Source: Closterium sp. NIES-65
Taxonomy: Eukaryota > Streptophyta > Zygnematophyceae > Desmidiales > Closteriaceae
Length of the DNA stretch: 64,000 nt
Direction: 5' to 3'
NCBI GenBank assembly: GCA_948144175.1
Contig: CANXME010002122.1
Location: forward strand, 124,001-188,000
Shown piece by piece: positions 1 to 9,700 of this stretch. Every line of letters begins with the position of its first letter. The first letter of the stretch is position 1. The position numbers and the translations under genes are program-made. Below the pieces are notes generated by a model, which saw only the letters and a program-made list of their open reading frames with translations, had not been told where the DNA came from and searched no databases.

Positions 1-536
1 GACAAAACAGCAGGTGGTAGGTTGGTAAACAACCTCTGGTTCTGTTTATCCAACCTGGGAAAACAACAACCAGGTTCAGGTCCTAAAAACAGAACCTGTT
101 TTGTTTTAGCCCAACGAGCCAAATGCTGACTCCACTGGTTTCCCCAGGCCCTGTAGCATGCAGATACAGACAAACAACATCCAACCTTCACCTAAATTGT
201 ACCTCTATAGTGCCTGCCCTGCTAGACTATAGTCAATCAAACAAAACAGTACAATTTCGAGTTGGATATAACTGAATCTGCACAAACAATTCAACCGAAC
301 CGCAAAGCTTCCATCTTGGGTTCCTTTGCGAGCTCGTCCTTTCTGCTTATACTGTATATAGTGCGTATAATGTTGTGCCGAAGTGTATAATGCGCGAAGA
401 CCTGCAAATCCTTCAAGCAAAAATTGCGAAAGTAAACAAATACACGAACATTCCATTCACACCCGAATGCATTCGCATATACATACTCCTACAAACAGAT
501 AGCAAAATCTCGTGCAATGCGAATTTGCACCCAACA
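1..536 (-). repeat. Family A LTR fragment, inverted, 5' part of the LTR
   Basis: Read on the minus strand this matches the first half of the family A LTR. It starts at 536 with TGTTGGGTGC and runs off the left edge of the window. The match is long and obvious against the LTR at 2839-3930, with scattered substitutions. A short filler (537-573) then joins it to a plus-oriented piece from the other end of the same LTR, so the two pieces point away from each other. The short ORFs here have no protein signature. Confidence 0.85.
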
Positions 537-573
537 CTTATCATATATGCGGTGCGACGGCGGAATTTGCACC

Positions 574-1002
574 CAACCGAAGCAAATTCCTCTTTTCCTG
601 GAATTTCGTTTCTATGCGGTGCGAAGGCGGAATGCTACCCGACTCAACAGTAGTACGCTAGCACTCGAACGCTAGGCAAACGCTGTTCGAGCCATAACTT
701 CGTAATGGCAGAACTTTTCGCGATGCAACTTGGCTTATTTTAAAGCTCTTAGAGTGAACATTGATATAGGAAATTCTCAGCTTAATCCGGTCGACGGTCT
801 GCACAATATGCTGCGCGATGTTCAAGGTACTCTTGTTATTTTGGCTAAGTCATCCTTGATCCTTCTCTCTACAAACTCGGACCCAAGGATAGGGGCTGGT
901 CTTATACTAGGCACCCAAGAACCCTTGGAGGTGACCCCGAGGAGAGGTTTTAAGTTTGATAGAGTCTTAATAGCTTGAGTTTATAAGGCCCTTACAGAAA
1001 CA
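574..1002 (+). repeat. Family A LTR fragment, 3' part of the LTR
   Basis: This is the plus-strand 3' portion of the family A LTR. It begins at the AAGCAAATTCCT-type motif and ends TTACAGAAACA, a decayed form of the usual TTACACCAACA. The upstream filler (about 545-566) repeats the motif GCGGTGCGACGGCGGAAT found inside this LTR, so the join is a rearranged one. The 82-residue ORF at 730-978 recurs in every LTR copy and is not a gene. Confidence 0.85.
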
Positions 1003-1527
1003 ACCTTAGTGTCAACTGTAAATATACGTAACTCACGTACTTTTAGTACCAACCGCGTGGATAACGTATGCAGTTACTTTTAGTACGATCTGGATGGTAA
1101 GTAATGCACCTATTGTTAATACCAACCGCACTGGTCAGAAAGGCAAATATTCATAGAAACAATCGTATGGGTAGGTTACACTAGTGTTACCCTCCGTATG
1201 GGGAAGTAAACTTTTCGTCTTACTACCTTCCATACTAGACAGTGATGCGCTTACTCTTAGTACCATCCGTATAGATAACTTATACAAATTCTCTTAGGAC
1301 CAGCCGTACGGGATAGTAACCAGCCCGCTATTAGTACCAACCGTATGTGTACATAACACACTCACTCTGAGTACCAACCTACGAGTACATATCGAACTTA
1401 TTCTTAGTAATAGTTGCATGGAAAAGTAGTCCACTTACTGTTAGTACTGACCATATAGGTATGCTACAGATACACTCTTAGAACTGAGTATGACTAGCTA
1501 ACAAAATTCCTCTTGGTACCATCATTA
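1003..1527. repeat. Degenerate minisatellite of about 36 bp period
   Basis: A motif close to CTCTTAGTACCAACCGTATGG recurs at about 1041, 1078, 1112, 1254, 1291, 1329, 1365, 1401, 1438 and 1474. Weaker copies fall at about 1155, 1181 and 1217. Spacing is 34-38 bp, giving roughly 13 degenerate units. The same sequence follows the next LTR at 2621. It has no coding potential and is not part of the LTR. Confidence 0.7.
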
Positions 1528-2620
1528 TGTTGGGTGCAAATTCACATTGCATGACATCTTGCCGTCTGCTTGTATGAATATGCTTGTGCGAATGTATTTG
1601 GGTGTGAATGGAATGTTCGTGTGTTTGTTCGCTTTCGCAATTCCCGCTTGAAGCGTTCGCAGGTATTCGCGCATTATACACTTCGGCACAACATTGTACG
1701 CGCCATGAAAAGTACAACCAGAAAGGACGAGCTCGCAAAGGAACCCAAGATGGAAGCTTTGCGGTTCGGTTGAATTGATTGTGCAGATTCAGTTCTTTCC
1801 AACTCGAAATTGTACTGTTTTGTTTGGTTGACTATAGTGTAGCAGGGCAGGCATTATTAAGGTACAATTTAGGTGAAGGTTGGATGTCGTTTGTCTATAT
1901 CTGCATGCTACAGTGCCAGCGGAAACCAGCGGAACCAGCATTTGGCTGGTTGGGCAAAGACAAAACAGGTTCTGTTTTTAGGACCTGAACCTGGTTGATG
2001 TTTTCCCAGGCTGGAAAAACAGAACCAGAGGTTGTTTACCAACCTACCACCTGCTGTTCTGTCCAGCAAGGCTGGTTCTGTTGCTTGGAATTATTTGGGA
2101 TCATCCTTGGTTGTTCCCAGGTTGATTCCCAAGGTCATTGCTAGCTAGAGCTATTTATTCCTTCTTCGTTTCTTCCAGAATATAGTCAATTTGATTCAAG
2201 CGAATTCCTCCCTTCCTGGAATTTCGTTTCTACGCGGTGCGATGGGGGTATGCTACCCGAGTCAACGCTAGTACGTTAGCACTCCAGCGTTAGGCAAACG
2301 CTGTTTGAGGCATAAGTTCATTATGGCAAAACTTTTCGCGAGGCAAGATGGCTTATTTTAAAGCTCTTAGGGTGAGCTTTGATATAGGAAATTCTCAGCC
2401 TAATCCGGTCGACGGTCTGCACGATAGGCTGCGCGACGTTCAAGGTACTCTTGTTATTTTGACTAAGCTATTCTTGATCCTTCTCTCTACAAACTCGGAC
2501 CCAAGGATAAGGGCTGGTCTTGTACCAGGCACCCACGGACCCTTGGAGGTGACCCCGATGAAAGGTTTTAAGTTTGATAAAGTCTTAATAGCTTGAGTTT
2601 ATTAGGCCCTTACAGGAACA
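1528..2620 (+). repeat. Solo LTR of family A
   Basis: A full-length LTR (1093 bp) starting TGTTGGGTGC and ending TTACAGGAACA, with no internal region on either side. The left flank (CATTA) and right flank (ACCTT) do not form a target duplication. The right flank instead matches the right flank of the preceding LTR fragment at 1003, so this LTR is probably part of a duplicated LTR-plus-minisatellite block. It is diverged from the LTRs of element A1. Confidence 0.85.
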
Positions 2621-2838
2621 ACCTTAGTGTCAACCGTAAAGGTACGTAACTCATGTACTTTTAGTACTTACCACGTGGATAAGGTATGCAGTTACTTTTA
2701 GTGCCATCTGTATAGTAAGTAATGCACTTATTGTTAAGACCAACAACATTGGTCAGAAACGCAAATATTGATAGAAAAAATCGTATGGGTAGATTACGCT
2801 AGTGTTACCCTCCGTATGGGTAAGAAATTTCTTATTCT
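2621..2838. repeat. Second, truncated copy of the 36-bp minisatellite block
   Basis: This is closely similar to 1003-1220 (ACCTTAGTGTCAAC, then the TTAGTACC-type units and the GTATGGGTAG motif). It is cut off by the 5' LTR of element A1 at 2839. Confidence 0.75.
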
Positions 2839-3930
2839 TGTTGGGTGCAAATTCACATTGCACGACATCCTGCCGTCTGTTTGTACGAGTATGCGTGTGC
2901 GAATGCATTTTCGTGTGAATGGTATGTTTGTGTGTTTGTTTGCTTTCGCAATTTTCGCTTGAAGCATTTGCAGGTACTCGCAAAATGTGCGCTTCGGCAT
3001 AACATTGTACGCGCTATGAACAGTACAAGCAGAAAGGACGAGCTCGCAAAGGAACCCAAGATGGAAGCTTTGCGGTTCAACTTACTTGATTGCGCAGATT
3101 CAGTTCTATCCAACTCGAAATTGTACTGTTTTGTTTGGTTGACTATAGTGTAGCAGGGCAGGCACTATAGGGGTACAATTTAGGTGAAGGTTGGATGTTG
3201 TTTGTCTGTATCTGCATGCTACAGGGCCAGGGGAAACCAGCGGAACCAGCATTTGGCTGGTTGGGCAAAGACAAAACAGGTTCTGTTTTTAGGACCTGAA
3301 CCTGGTTGTTGTTTTCCCAGGTTGGAAAAACAGAACCAGAGGTTGTTCACCAACCTATCACCTGCTATTTTGTCCAGCCAGGTTGGTTCTGTTGCTTGGA
3401 ATTATTTGGGATCATCCCTGGTTGTTCCCAGGTTGATTCCCAAGGTCCTTGCTAGCTAGAGCTATTTATTCCTTCTCTGTTTGTACCTGAAAATAGTCAA
3501 TTTGATTCAAGCGAATTCCTTCCTTGCTGGAATTTCCTTTCTACGCGGTGCGACGGCGGAATGCTACCCGAGTCAACGCTAGTATGTTAGCACTCCAACG
3601 CTAGGCTAACGCTGTCCGAGCCATAACTTCGTAATGGCAGAACTTTTCGCGAGGCAACTTGGCTCATTTTAAAGCTCTTAGAGTGAGCTTCGATATAGGA
3701 AATTCTCAGCTTGATCCGATCGACGGTCTGCACGATACGCTGCGCGACGTTCAAGGTACTCTTGCTGTTTTGACAAGTCCCTCTTGATCCCTCTCTCTAC
3801 AAACTCGGACCCGAGGATAGGGGCTGGTCTTGTACCAGGCACCCAAGGACCCTTGGAGGTGACCCCGAGGAGAGGTTTTAAGTTTGATAAAGTCTTAATA
3901 GCTTGAGTTTATTAGGCCCTTACACCAACA
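2839..3930 (+). repeat. 5' LTR of element A1
   Basis: Starts TGTTGG and ends CCAACA, a 6-bp terminal inverted repeat. It is followed three bases later by the tRNA primer binding site. The U3/R/U5 limits cannot be set from sequence alone; a CTATTTATT stretch near 3463 is a possible TATA element. The middle of the LTR is rich in CCAGGTTG/CAACCTGG-type motifs that can fold back on each other. Confidence 0.93.
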
Positions 3931-3933
3931 AGC

Positions 3934-3945
3934 TGGTATCAGAGC
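3934..3945 (+). promoter_or_regulatory. Primer binding site (initiator Met-tRNA type)
   Basis: TGGTATCAGAGC lies three bases after the 5' LTR. It is the classic plant copia PBS, complementary to the 3' end of initiator methionine tRNA, and primes minus-strand DNA synthesis. Confidence 0.93.
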
Positions 3946-3976
3946 TGCGTTATAGTGATCCTCGATATAGGTAGCT

Positions 3977-6900
3977 ATGGCGGGCAACACCTCGGCGGTA
4001 GCTGGTGAATCTTCAGCCCAAGATCGTAGCGGCAGCCATGATTCTGGTGTTTCTGCGCCAAGGGGAGCGCGAACAAGCCAGGGCTCGCTGATCAAGGAGG
4101 TGCTGAAAAACTTCACCGTCGAGAAGTTCAATGGTGAGGGCTATGATGATTGGGCCTGGAAAATGCAACTTTATTTCCGTCAAATCGGATTGCTGAAACT
4201 AATGATTGGGGAGGAGCCTAGACCGAGTGACCCCGCCCTTCAGGAAGATTGGGACGAGCGCGCCTCGGCTGGCTACTACTTGATGTCGCAGAGTTTGGAG
4301 CTGAACCAGCGTCACCACGTCATGCACCTGCTGCCGGAGGTTGAGTGCGGTCCGAAGGCGTGGATGGTGTTGAAGGAGCTGCACGCCCCGACCTCCGTTG
4401 TTGCAACATTGATGCTGGAGAGGGAGCTGTCCGCGTTGCGCCTGAGCGAGGGAGAGCCGGTGCAACCTGTCCTGGACAAATTGCGCGACCTCTACGCGAA
4501 GTTGGCGACCGCGGGAATCACCTACCCGGAGCAAACAAAGTGCTTGAAGATGCTCTCGCTGCTGCCGGAATCGTGGCTTCAATTTACGAGCGGATTGAGC
4601 CTGCCGCAGAACCAGAGCTTGTGGACGCTCGAGTGGGTGCGGACGAAGATTCTGGAGGAGGACTTCCGTCGCCGCCAACTGAGGGGTGGAGACGACGGCA
4701 GCAGCGGCTACGGGATGCAAGGGAGCCGACGTGGCAAAGGACGTGGCTTCGGTGCTGCTGGACGCGGTGCAAAGAAAGACGACGACTCCAACGACCAACA
4801 AGGAGGTACCGGTTGGGGTCGCGGTGCGAAATCTGGACGTGGGGGCAAGTCGGGTGCTGGTGGCAAAATGAAAGGGAGTTGCTGGTATTGTGAGAAGGAA
4901 GGGCACCCCTGGTTTTTGTGCTATAAGAAACCCGATGGATGGACCCCCCAGAATCGTCACCAAGATGGCGGCGCGCGGAGGAACCAGAAAAACGGCGCCA
5001 ACATGGTCGCTGATTCGTCCGACAACAACCCGAAGGGCAACGGCGGTGCGGAGAAGAAGAAGGAGCGCACCGCGGGCCAATTCTTCCATATGGGAGACAA
5101 GGGGGAGCAAGGAGACGCATCTGCTAAGGCTGGAGCAGAGCTGCATCCCCTGGACTATTGGGTGTTGGACACAGGCGCCGCTTGGACAATGACGCCGCGC
5201 AAGGACCTGCTGGACGACGTACGCGCTGCACCGATTAATGAGGTGTGCTCTGCCTCTGGACACATGTTGAAGGTGGCTGGTGCGGGACGAGCTGCATTTA
5301 AGGGAGCGGATGGCAAGCCGGTGGTGCTGCACGACGTTCTCCTCGTCCCCGACCTGAAGGCCAACCTCATCTCCCTCCGTAAGCTTGGCAAGGCTGGGGT
5401 GAACACCAACACGGATGGGGCTCGCACTTATAAGGGGAAGCTGGGCAATCGGGTGCTTTGGGATCTGCACGAGAGCAAGGACGTGTACAGATCTATGTGG
5501 CAGCTGCCGGCGCTGGCGTGGCACGGTGGGGGGCAGGCTGGAGAGGGGTCTGTATCCCAGGGGGAGTGCAACGCCGTTGGAGGGGTTGGTGTGAAAGTGT
5601 CGGCCAGATCTGGGGAGACAGATTGGGCAACTGCACACCGACGTTTGGGGCATGTGGCAATGCCTTTGCTGAAGCAGCTGGAGAAGGATGAAGCCGTTAA
5701 GGGCTTAAAGCTGAACGGACAACCACCCGATGATAACTGTGAAATTTGCCTCCTTTCAAAGTTCACCCGTTTCCCCTTCCATAGTGTGGCTGGCAGGAGC
5801 AAAAAGCCGTTGGAGCTGGTCCACATGGACTTGGTGGGGCCGCTGCCGGTGCAAGGGCACAAGGGGGAGCGGTACTTCTTAACCATAGTGGATGACTGGA
5901 GCAGGCTAATGTGGGCGTATCCGCTGAAGCAGAAAGATCACGCCGCCTCCACGATTCGGGACGATTGGCTGCCGTTCGTGGAGAAGCAAGCGGAGTGTGT
6001 GGTGAAGCGGATTAGGACAGATCGGGGTGGTGAGTTCCTTGGAGCTGAGATGACGGCCTGGCTCAAGAAGCAGGGCATCCAGAGGGAGCTGACCACGGCT
6101 TACACCCCACAGTCTAACGGTGTAGCAGAACGGGCGAACCGGACAATTCTGGAGACAGCTAGGGCGCTGCTCATAGAATCTGGGCTGGGCAACTCCATGT
6201 GGCCCCATGCTGTTCGGCACGCTACCGTCGCTAGGAACAGGGTACTCACAAAGGTTGGGGATGACTCGTGGGTGCCGTTGGAGAGGTGGCTTGGGAGGAA
6301 GCCGCCGGTGGACATGCTGAGGGTGTTCGGTTGCATGGCAGTCGCCCACGTCCCCAAGACCTACCGCAGTAAGTTGGGGGCGAGTGCAATCTGGTGTGTG
6401 CATTTGGGGCTGGCTGCTGAGAGCAAGGGATGGCTGCTGTGGGAGCCTTCCAAGGGTGTGTTGTTTGACAGCAGGGATGTGAAGTTTGTTGAGGGCATGA
6501 TGTATGGGAGCTGGGAGAAACAGCCGGAGGCCAGGGTGTCCCAGCAGATGGAGCAGATCACCATGCAGCTGGACCTGACTCCTAGTGTGTGGGAGGAGGG
6601 AGAGGAGGCAGCTGCAAAAGGTGGTGCTGGAGAGAAGGTGCAGGAGGCACCTGCCGGTGAAAACAATGGTGTGGAGACTAGCAGTAGCACGAGTGGAGCT
6701 GCTGGATCCGAGGGAGGAGAGCAGCAGCAGGGGAAAACTAAGAAGCCGAAGGGTGTTGTTATGAAGGGATGGGAGACACCCGTCTCCAGGCCAGGACGTA
6801 CCCGTATGGCTACTAAGAAGCTGACTGCAGGAGCTGATGTAGCGGAGCAGCAGCTTGGGACAGAGGAGGCATTACTGATTCTACCGCATGGCTATGACCC

Positions 6901-8557
6901 GGATGAGGAGGATGAGCCTGCGTACTGTTTTCTTGCCCCTGCACCAGAGGAACCAGCTAGCATGGAGGAGGCATTAGCTGGACCAGATAGGGACAAATGG
7001 CTGGCTTCTAGGGATGCTGAGTACCAGAGCCTGCTGGAGAATGGGACTTGGGAACTAGTGGTGCTGCCTGAGGGAAAGAAAGCGGTACAATGCAAGTGGG
7101 TGCTAAGGATCAAGACTGACGACAAGGGGCAGGTCACCATCTACAAGAGTAGGTTGGTGGCTAAGGGGTTTATGCAGAAGGAGAAGCGGGACTTCAATGA
7201 GATCTTTGCTCCCACAGCCAAAACCCCTACCCTTCGTGTCTTGTTGGCAGATGCAGCCGTTGGTGGGAAGTTCATTATCCAGATGGATATATCAACGGCA
7301 TTCCTCAACGGGATTTTAGAGGAGGAGGTGTTCATGACGCAGCCGCCTGGGTATGAGGATGGTACGGGCAGGGTGTGCAAGCTGAAAAAGTCTATCTACG
7401 GCTTGAAGCAGGCGCCACGCTGCTGGTACCAGAAGTTAGCAGCTGTTTTAGAGGAGATGGGATTCAAGACCAGCAGCTGTGATGAGAGCCTCTTTCTCAA
7501 GGGGGAGGGGGAGAAGCTGGTGCTGTTTCTGGTCTATGTGGACGACATTCTTCTCTTTAGCAGCAGCATGAAGGAGATCCAGAAGGTGCAGCAGCAGCTG
7601 ATGGAGAACTTCAAGTGCAAGAACCTTGGGGAGGTAAAGTACTACCTCGGGATGCACGTGGAGAGGGATCTGGATCACAGGTGGTTGAAGCTGCACCAGG
7701 AGAAGTTCATCAAGGAGCTTGGGGAGAAGTACGGAATTGAGAATGAGCGCAAGGTTGCAACTCCCCTGCCAGCAGAATTCAAGCTTGTGAAAGCTGCAGA
7801 GGATGAAGGGGTTGAAGCCGAGGAGCAGCAGCAATTTCAGCCCTTGGTGGGCAGCCTCTTGTATGCAGCAGTTCACACGAGACCCGACATCTCTTTCTCG
7901 GTTGGGCAGCTGGCTAGGGTAGTGCAGAATCCATCAGAGGAGCAGGTGGATGCAGCTGAGCGTGTGGTGAAGTATCTGAACTCTCACCCAAGCATTGGAG
8001 TTCAATACTCCGCATCTGCACAGGTGAAGCAGAAAGGGGTTGAGGTGCTGAAAGAGAAGGGGGAGAGGCTTGGAGAAGGCAAGCTTTTTCTCACTTGCTT
8101 TACTGATGCTACGTGGGCCTCTGAGAAGGAGGATTCCTCATCTGTGGGAGGATACATCTGCGTAGTTGGGGGAGGACCGGTTAGTTGGAGGTCAAAGAAG
8201 CAGACGGAGACAGCACTCTCTTCCGTGGAATCAGAGTACATGGCGATGTTCCATGGGGTGAAGGAGGTGATTTGGCTGAGGAGGCTGTTGGAGGAGATTG
8301 GCCAGGAGCAAAAGGTTGCTACGCCGCTGTTTTGTGATAGCAAGGGAGCTCTTGGGATGGCCAGGAACGCTGTGCTTCATGGGCTGAATAAGCACATGCG
8401 TATCAAGTGGCACTGGCTGCGTAAGGAGGTGAAGAGGGGGACGGTGAATCCGATCTACATCAAGACTCACCAGCAGCCAGCAGACTTCCTCACCAAGAGG
8501 CTTGCGGATGAGCCTCATTGGCGTTGTGTGCGCATGAGTGGAATGAGCATGAACTAG
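3977..8557 (+). CDS. Copia Gag-Pol polyprotein, element A1 (1526 aa)
   Basis: A single open polyprotein is translated from ATG 3977, just after the PBS leader. Domains in order are: copia-type Gag (about 40-235); a basic Gly-rich stretch; a CCHC zinc knuckle (C302, C305, H310, C315); aspartic protease (DTG 398-400); the integrase zinc domain (H554, H559, C588, C591); the integrase core (D618, D682, E718, spacing DX35E); a low-complexity linker (about 865-1000); reverse transcriptase (D1104 and YVDD 1187-1190); and RNase H (D1377, E1418, D1454) ending near PADFLTKRL. All catalytic residues I checked are present, with no stop or frameshift, as in plant copia elements that make Gag and Pol from one frame. 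It would form cytoplasmic virus-like particles, reverse transcribe the element RNA and integrate the cDNA in the nucleus. Long antisense frames under Gag reflect GC-rich codon use. Confidence 0.97.
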   Translation: MAGNTSAVAGESSAQDRSGSHDSGVSAPRGARTSQGSLIKEVLKNFTVEKFNGEGYDDWAWKMQLYFRQIGLLKLMIGEEPRPSDPALQEDWDERASAGYYLMSQSLELNQRHHVMHLLPEVECGPKAWMVLKELHAPTSVVATLMLERELSALRLSEGEPVQPVLDKLRDLYAKLATAGITYPEQTKCLKMLSLLPESWLQFTSGLSLPQNQSLWTLEWVRTKILEEDFRRRQLRGGDDGSSGYGMQGSRRGKGRGFGAAGRGAKKDDDSNDQQGGTGWGRGAKSGRGGKSGAGGKMKGSCWYCEKEGHPWFLCYKKPDGWTPQNRHQDGGARRNQKNGANMVADSSDNNPKGNGGAEKKKERTAGQFFHMGDKGEQGDASAKAGAELHPLDYWVLDTGAAWTMTPRKDLLDDVRAAPINEVCSASGHMLKVAGAGRAAFKGADGKPVVLHDVLLVPDLKANLISLRKLGKAGVNTNTDGARTYKGKLGNRVLWDLHESKDVYRSMWQLPALAWHGGGQAGEGSVSQGECNAVGGVGVKVSARSGETDWATAHRRLGHVAMPLLKQLEKDEAVKGLKLNGQPPDDNCEICLLSKFTRFPFHSVAGRSKKPLELVHMDLVGPLPVQGHKGERYFLTIVDDWSRLMWAYPLKQKDHAASTIRDDWLPFVEKQAECVVKRIRTDRGGEFLGAEMTAWLKKQGIQRELTTAYTPQSNGVAERANRTILETARALLIESGLGNSMWPHAVRHATVARNRVLTKVGDDSWVPLERWLGRKPPVDMLRVFGCMAVAHVPKTYRSKLGASAIWCVHLGLAAESKGWLLWEPSKGVLFDSRDVKFVEGMMYGSWEKQPEARVSQQMEQITMQLDLTPSVWEEGEEAAAKGGAGEKVQEAPAGENNGVETSSSTSGAAGSEGGEQQQGKTKKPKGVVMKGWETPVSRPGRTRMATKKLTAGADVAEQQLGTEEALLILPHGYDPDEEDEPAYCFLAPAPEEPASMEEALAGPDRDKWLASRDAEYQSLLENGTWELVVLPEGKKAVQCKWVLRIKTDDKGQVTIYKSRLVAKGFMQKEKRDFNEIFAPTAKTPTLRVLLADAAVGGKFIIQMDISTAFLNGILEEEVFMTQPPGYEDGTGRVCKLKKSIYGLKQAPRCWYQKLAAVLEEMGFKTSSCDESLFLKGEGEKLVLFLVYVDDILLFSSSMKEIQKVQQQLMENFKCKNLGEVKYYLGMHVERDLDHRWLKLHQEKFIKELGEKYGIENERKVATPLPAEFKLVKAAEDEGVEAEEQQQFQPLVGSLLYAAVHTRPDISFSVGQLARVVQNPSEEQVDAAERVVKYLNSHPSIGVQYSASAQVKQKGVEVLKEKGERLGEGKLFLTCFTDATWASEKEDSSSVGGYICVVGGGPVSWRSKKQTETALSSVESEYMAMFHGVKEVIWLRRLLEEIGQEQKVATPLFCDSKGALGMARNAVLHGLNKHMRIKWHWLRKEVKRGTVNPIYIKTHQQPADFLTKRLADEPHWRCVRMSGMSMN

Positions 8558-8588
8558 TATGGAATGATGGGGATGCAGCCGGCAGGCT

Positions 8589-8599
8589 GAGGGGGAGTG
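8589..8599 (+). promoter_or_regulatory. Polypurine tract of element A1
   Basis: GAGGGGGAGTG sits immediately before the 3' LTR. It is the primer site for plus-strand DNA synthesis and is identical in elements A1, A2 and the partial copy. Confidence 0.85.
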
Positions 8600-9685
8600 T
8601 GTTGGGTGCAAATTCACATTGCACGACATCCTGCCGTCTGTTTGTACGAGTATGCGTGTGCGAATGCATTTTCGTGTGAATGGTATGTTTGTGTGTTTGT
8701 TTGCTTTCGCAATTTTCGCTTGAAGCATTTGCAGGTACTCGCAAAATGTGCGCTTCGGCATAACATTGTACGCGCTATGAACAGTACAAGCAGAAAGGAC
8801 GAGCTCGCAAAGGAACCCAAGATGGAAGCTTTGCGGTTCAACTTACTTGATTGCGCAGATTCAGTTCTATCCAACTCGAAATTGTACTGTTTTGTTTGGT
8901 TGACTATAGTGTAGCAGGGCAGGCACTATAGGGGTACAATTTAGGTGAAGGTTGGATGTTGTTTGTCTGTATCTGCATGCTACAGGGCCAGGGGAAACCA
9001 GCGGAACCAGCATTTGGCTGGTTGGGCAAAGACAAAACAGGTTCTGTTTTTAGGACCTGAACCTGGTTGTTGTTTTCCCAGGTTGGAAAAACAGAACCAG
9101 AGGTTGTTCACCAACCTATCACCTGCTATTTTGTCCAGCCAGGTTGGTTCTGTTGCTTGGAATTATTTGGGATCATCCCTGGTTGTTCCCAGGTTGATTC
9201 CCAAGGTCCTTGCTAGCTAGAGCTATTTATTCCTTCTCTGTTTGTACCTGAAAATAGTCAATTTGATTCAAGCGAATTCCTTCCTTGCTGGAATTTCCTT
9301 TCTACGCGGTGCGACGGCGGAATGCTACCCGACTCAACGCTAGTATGTTAGCACTCCAACGCTAGGCTAACGCTGTCCGAGCCATAACTTCGTAATGGCA
9401 GAACTTTTCGCGAGGCAACTTGGCTCATTTTAAAGCTCTTAGAGTGAGCTTCGATATAGGAAATTCTCAGCTTGATCCGATCGACGGTCTGCACGATACG
9501 CTGCGCGACGTTCAAGGTACTCTTGCTGTTTTGACAAGTCCCTCTTGATCCCTCTCTCTACAAACTCGGACCCGAGGATAGGGGCTGGTCTTGTACCAGG
9601 CACCCAAGGACCCTTGGAGGTGACCCCGAGGAGAGGTTTTAAGTTTGATAAAGTCTTAATAGCTTGAGTTTATTAGGCCCTTACA
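8600..9685 (+). repeat. 3' LTR of element A1, last bases missing
   Basis: Nearly identical to the 5' LTR at 2839-3930 (I found one clear difference, GAGTC against GACTC near 9330). It stops after TTACA; the CCAACA terminus is replaced by a short templated stretch and then pol sequence of another copy. Confidence 0.92.
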
Positions 9686-9700
9686 AGGGTGTGTTATTAT
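9686..9700 (+). other. Templated filler at a chimeric junction
   Basis: AGGGTGTGTTATT, placed after the CA of the truncated LTR, copies a stretch found about 180 bp downstream in the same pol fragment (about 9867-9881) and in A2 (about 15627-15640). The A2-type base is present (GTTATT, where A1 has GTTGTT). Such filler is typical of template switching during repair or reverse transcription. Confidence 0.75.

Larger units (their letters stand above)
2839..9685 (+). mobile_element. Element A1: Ty1/copia LTR retrotransposon, nearly full length
   Basis: The 5' LTR (2839-3930), PBS (3934-3945), one open Gag-Pol frame (3977-8557), polypurine tract (8589-8599) and 3' LTR (8600-9685) are in canonical copia order. 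By eye the two LTRs differ at about one base, which points to a recent insertion. The 3' LTR lacks its final CCAACA and is fused to a pol fragment of a second element, so no right-hand target duplication exists; the left flank is ATTCT. The protein apparatus looks intact, but the damaged 3' end probably prevents normal integration of copies made from this locus. Confidence 0.93.

Noticed and set aside
730-978. Recurrent short ORFs in the LTRs (82, 91 and 105 codons)
   Set aside because: They repeat wherever the LTR does, start at arbitrary ATGs, change length between copies and show no protein signature.
1528-2620. Target-site duplication around the solo LTR
   Set aside because: The flanks CATTA and ACCTT differ; the right flank instead matches that of a neighbouring LTR.
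4199-5653. Long antisense open frames under Gag and protease of A1 (484 codons) and A2 (13374-14897, 507 codons)
   Set aside because: They mirror the GC-rich codon use of the sense polyprotein, have no recognisable domain and break in the decayed copies A3 and A4 just as chance frames would.
9664-9700. ATG at 9664 as a genuine start of the partial Pol
   Set aside because: It lies in LTR and filler sequence, and the homologous Pol frame is entered mid-protein.
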